Shown piece by piece: positions 5,391 through 7,499 of a DNA stretch of 7,499 bases. How positions within the stretch are numbered: the first letter of the stretch is position 1; every line of letters starts with the position of its first letter. A model generated the notes under the pieces. It was not told the origin of the DNA, made no database searches, and was given only the letters and a program-made list of their open reading frames with translations. The stretch covers positions 1-7,499 of the forward strand of contig CAMLYR010000072.1 of assembly GCA_946491915.1 (NCBI GenBank), written 5' to 3'. The translations under genes were made by a program, and so were the position numbers. This stretch comes from an uncultured Clostridium sp. GTDB taxonomy: Bacteria > Bacillota_A > Clostridia > TANB77 > CAG-508.

Positions 5391-5490
5391 CTTTATATAG
5401 ATCTTATGAAACTTTAAGTAAGTTACAAGAAATCAAAGAAAAAATAAAATTTTTAAACATTAAAAAAAGAAAAAGTATAAAATAAAAAGT

Positions 5491-5557
5491 AAATAGGAGT
5501 TTATCTTAAAAACAAAAAAAAAAATGGATAAAAACACTTTAAGATTAACTCTTATTT
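5491..5557. repeat. 20-bp inverted repeat with A-rich loop
   Basis: Positions 5491-5510 pair with 5538-5557 over 20 bp, with one T-T mismatch and one G-U pair. The 27-nt loop contains eleven or more consecutive A. There is no T-run after it on the + strand beyond TTT, so it is not a clear terminator. It could be a regulatory stem or protein site, or act on the opposite strand. Confidence 0.5.
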
Positions 5558-5646
5558 AAATGAAAAAATGAAATAAAATAATGAAAGAATGAAATAAAAT
5601 TTAGATACAAAAAACAAAATATACTAAGAAAAATAACTTTTTTAAG

Positions 5647-5687
5647 TGTTACAACATTGTTGCAAAAATGTTACAAAAATATTACAA
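5647..5687 (+). promoter_or_regulatory. Four 11-bp-phased boxes upstream of the ftsA promoter (candidate operator)
   Basis: TGTTACAA (5647), TGTTGCAA (5658), TGTTACAA (5669) and TATTACAA (5680) start exactly 11 bp apart, each followed by AAA, CAT or TTA. The spacing is about one helical turn, so all boxes face the same side of the DNA. The last ends 6 bp before the -35 of the ftsA promoter. This is the arrangement expected for cooperative binding of a transcription factor, either activator or repressor. The binding protein is unknown. Confidence 0.6.
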
Positions 5688-5693
5688 TTACTA

Positions 5694-5722
5694 TTGACAT
5701 TTTTTTTAAAATGTAATATATA
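5694..5722 (+). promoter_or_regulatory. Sigma-A promoter of ftsA-ftsZ
   Basis: A perfect -35 TTGACA (5694-5699) is followed after 17 bp by TATATA (5717-5722). The predicted start is near 5729, giving a ~34-nt leader before the ftsA TTG. The phased boxes at 5647-5687 lie just upstream. Confidence 0.75.
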
Positions 5723-5750
5723 TACACTTAGAAAAAATATACTAATAAAT

Positions 5751-5765
5751 GGAGGAATTAACTTG
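5751..5765 (+). promoter_or_regulatory. Ribosome binding site fixing the TTG start of ftsA
   Basis: GGAGG (5751-5755) lies 7 nt before TTG (5763-5765). The reading frame stays open upstream to 5646, but that part overlaps the phased boxes and the promoter, so it cannot be coding from this transcript. Confidence 0.85.
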
Positions 5766-6992
5766 GCGATAGGTGATATCATAGTAGGTATTGATATAGG
5801 CACAAGTAAAGTATGCACCGTTGTAGGGGAAGTCAACAATTTTGGTCAAATTGAAATTATAAGCAATACCTCATATAAATGTAGTGGACTAAAAAAATGT
5901 AAAATCATTAATGAAGATGAAATAAGCTTAAGTATAGCCAAAACAATAAAAGATGCTGAAGAAGAGACAAACTTAAAAATCAATTCAGCATATGTAACAA
6001 TTCCAGGAAAATATATAACAATTGTCCAAAATTCTATAACCAAAGAAGTAAAGGATAAGTATTCAGGAATATCTGTTAGAGATGTGCAAAATGCTATTAT
6101 GCAAGTGAAAGATATTGAAATACCAGATGGCAAGACGTTAATTGATATTGTGCCAGATAAAATTACATTAGATAATGGAACGATTGTAGCAGATCCAGTA
6201 GGAAACTTAAGTTCAAGTTTTACAATAAGTGCACAAATTATCCTAGCAGAAAAAGATTTTGTAAGACAATTGCACAATATATTTAAAAAGGCAGATTTGG
6301 AAATTGATGGAATTGTACCAACGACATTAGCTGAAAGAAATTTAGTCTTAGATAGTAATGAATTACATGACAATATTATGCTATTAGATATAGGTGCAGG
6401 AAATATAGACATTGGTGTTTTTGAAGGAAGTAGCTTTATTTATACCAATTCAATTCCATTAGGAGGAGACAATATCACAAATGATATTGCAGTCGTATTA
6501 AATATTTCAGAGGAAGAAGCAGATAAATTAAAAAGACAATATGGATTAGCCTTAAAATCTTTTATTGATAATGATAATGACATTATATTAAATACTTCAA
6601 AAGATGAAAACAAAAATAGAATCATAAAAAGTTCTGAATTAATAGAAATTATTGAAGCAAGAATAGAAGAAATGTTTTCCATTATTAATAAAGATATAAC
6701 CAATAATGGATTAAAACATAAAATTAATAATGTTGTTTTAACAGGACAGGGCATTGTCAATATCAATAAAAGTGATGTGGCAGGAAAAATCAACTTAAAT
6801 ATTCCTGTAAAAATTTCAACAGGAAGAGCAATCAGTACTGTAAAACCAACATATAGGACAAGTTATGCATTAGTTAGATATATAGCAGCAAGACCATTTG
6901 CAAAAACTGTTTCAAGCAGTATAGATACACAAAATAATGAAAATGTATTTAAAACAATTATAGAAAAAATAAAAGAATTTTTCTATACATAG
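5763..6992 (+). CDS. ftsA: Cell division protein FtsA
   Basis: FtsA is an actin-like ATPase that binds the FtsZ C-terminus and anchors the Z-ring to the inner face of the membrane. From TTG 5763 the product is 409 aa, close to the usual length. Phosphate-1 motif GIDIGTSKVC is at 9-18. The SHS2/1C region (about 80-165) includes IPDGKTLIDIVPDK and DPVGN. Phosphate-2 LDIGAGNID is at 208-216, PLGGDNIT at 232-239 and adenosine motif VVLTGQGI at 324-331. The C-terminus VFKTIIEKIKEFFYT (395-409) is an amphipathic helix typical of the FtsA membrane anchor. Phosphate-2 departs from the common DIGGGTTD, and the adenosine motif has TGQG where TGGG is usual. ftsZ follows after 45 bp, as in most bacteria. 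Expression is probably from the promoter at 5694-5722. Confidence 0.93.
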   Translation: MAIGDIIVGIDIGTSKVCTVVGEVNNFGQIEIISNTSYKCSGLKKCKIINEDEISLSIAKTIKDAEEETNLKINSAYVTIPGKYITIVQNSITKEVKDKYSGISVRDVQNAIMQVKDIEIPDGKTLIDIVPDKITLDNGTIVADPVGNLSSSFTISAQIILAEKDFVRQLHNIFKKADLEIDGIVPTTLAERNLVLDSNELHDNIMLLDIGAGNIDIGVFEGSSFIYTNSIPLGGDNITNDIAVVLNISEEEADKLKRQYGLALKSFIDNDNDIILNTSKDENKNRIIKSSELIEIIEARIEEMFSIINKDITNNGLKHKINNVVLTGQGIVNINKSDVAGKINLNIPVKISTGRAISTVKPTYRTSYALVRYIAARPFAKTVSSSIDTQNNENVFKTIIEKIKEFFYT

Positions 6993-7037
6993 AATATTAA
7001 TTAAAAAATATATAAAAGATAAGGGAGGATAAACTAA

Positions 7038-7499
7038 ATGATGGATTACAATGATGATAATAATATTACAATGATGGATGGAACAGCAACAATTAAGGTT
7101 ATAGGTGTTGGAGGAGCAGGAAACAATGCTGTTAATAGAATGATAGATGCAGGAATAAAAGGAGTAGACTTTATTGCAGTTAATACAGATAGACAAGCAC
7201 TTCAAACTTCAAAAGCAAATACAAAAATTCAAATAGGAGAAAAAATCACAAGAGGATTAGGTGCAGGAGCAAACCCAGATATTGGTGCACAATCAGCAGA
7301 AGAAAGCAAAGGAGAATTAGCAGAAGTTTTAAGAGGAGCAGACATGGTATTTGTTACAGCCGGAATGGGTGGAGGAACAGGTACAGGAGCTGCACCAATA
7401 GTTGCTCAAGCAGCAAAAGAAATGGGAATTTTAACAATTGGAGTTGTTACAAAACCATTTACATTTGAAGGAAAGAAAAGACTTTCACAAGCAGAAAAG
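7038..7499 (+). CDS. ftsZ: Cell division GTPase FtsZ (N-terminal part, cut by the window edge)
   Basis: FtsZ is the tubulin homologue that polymerises into the cytokinetic Z-ring. The first 154 residues are present and in frame to the last base. [18 protein letters not shown] (19-36) is the N-terminal nucleotide-binding strand and loop, and [11 protein letters not shown] (45-55) follows. The tubulin signature GGGTGTG is at 111-117 within [14 protein letters not shown], and [14 protein letters not shown] is at 135-148. The start is ATG 7038, 9 nt after GGGAGG (7023-7028); a second in-frame ATG at 7041 is also possible. The short acidic N-terminal lead (MMDYNDDNN) is typical. It is probably co-transcribed with ftsA. 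Confidence 0.97.
   Translation, partial: MMDYNDDNNITMMDGTATIKVIGVGGAGNNAVNRMIDAGIKGVDFIAVNTDRQALQTSKANTKIQIGEKITRGLGAGANPDIGAQSAEESKGELAEVLRGADMVFVTAGMGGGTGTGAAPIVAQAAKEMGILTIGVVTKPFTFEGKKRLSQAEK

Larger units (their letters stand above)
5064..5762 (+). other. Gene-free interval between sbp and ftsA
   Basis: No credible gene is seen on either strand over 699 bp. The interval holds, in order: a 14-bp hairpin (5119-5170), two GC-rich hairpins (5195-5258), an AT-rich tandem repeat of ~47 bp (5269-5390), an A-rich stretch, a 20-bp long-range stem (5491-5557), an array of four 11-bp-spaced boxes (5647-5687) and the ftsA promoter (5694-5722). The gap is large for this otherwise compact cluster and probably separates two transcription units. 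Confidence 0.7.

Noticed and set aside
5646..5762. N-terminal extension of ftsA from a GTG at 5646
   Set aside because: It would translate the phased boxes and the promoter, adds residues not seen in FtsA, and lacks a ribosome site. TTG 5763 with GGAGG fits the family start.

Overview
The window is AT-rich (roughly 30% G+C by eye) with AGA/ATA/TTA-heavy codon use, strong Shine-Dalgarno sites, two TTG starts and no in-frame TGA. It reads as a low-GC Bacillota chromosome, probably Clostridia-like. All supported genes are on the + strand and belong to the division and cell wall (dcw) cluster. The order is [end of an unknown gene] - murA - divIB/ftsQ - DUF881 (ylxW/ylxX type) x2 - sbp (DUF1290) - ftsA - ftsZ (cut by the right edge). 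From divIB onward this matches the Bacillus subtilis order divIB-ylxW-ylxX-sbp-ftsA-ftsZ, with murA in the place where B. subtilis has murB.

Layout. 1-55: last codons of an upstream gene. 56-278: promoter, short leader RNA with an intrinsic terminator, then two mutually exclusive hairpins, one of which covers the murA ribosome binding site. 279-1541: murA. 1542-1842: a hairpin, then a GC-rich nested tandem repeat. 1843-2850: divIB, from a TTG start. 2851-4538: two DUF881 paralogues, each behind a copy of the same ~55-nt leader and each followed by copies of a 31-bp palindromic repeat. 4632-5063: sbp. 5064-5762: a 699-bp gene-free stretch with strong hairpins, an AT-rich 47-bp tandem repeat, a 20-bp long-range stem, four 11-bp-phased TGTTACAA-type boxes and a good sigma-A promoter. 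5763-6992: ftsA, from a TTG start. 7038-7499+: ftsZ.

How the genes fit together. MurA commits UDP-GlcNAc to peptidoglycan precursor synthesis. DivIB is a membrane divisome protein. FtsA tethers FtsZ filaments to the membrane. The DUF881 proteins and Sbp are small membrane proteins whose genes travel with this cluster and whose roles are poorly known. The promoter and phased boxes before ftsA suggest that ftsA-ftsZ has its own transcription unit.

No defence system, mobile-element gene, CRISPR array, tRNA or rRNA was seen. The genes are ordinary. The unusual content is between them: three unrelated repeat families, a switch-like murA leader, a duplicated DUF881 leader, and the phased operator-like array before ftsA.
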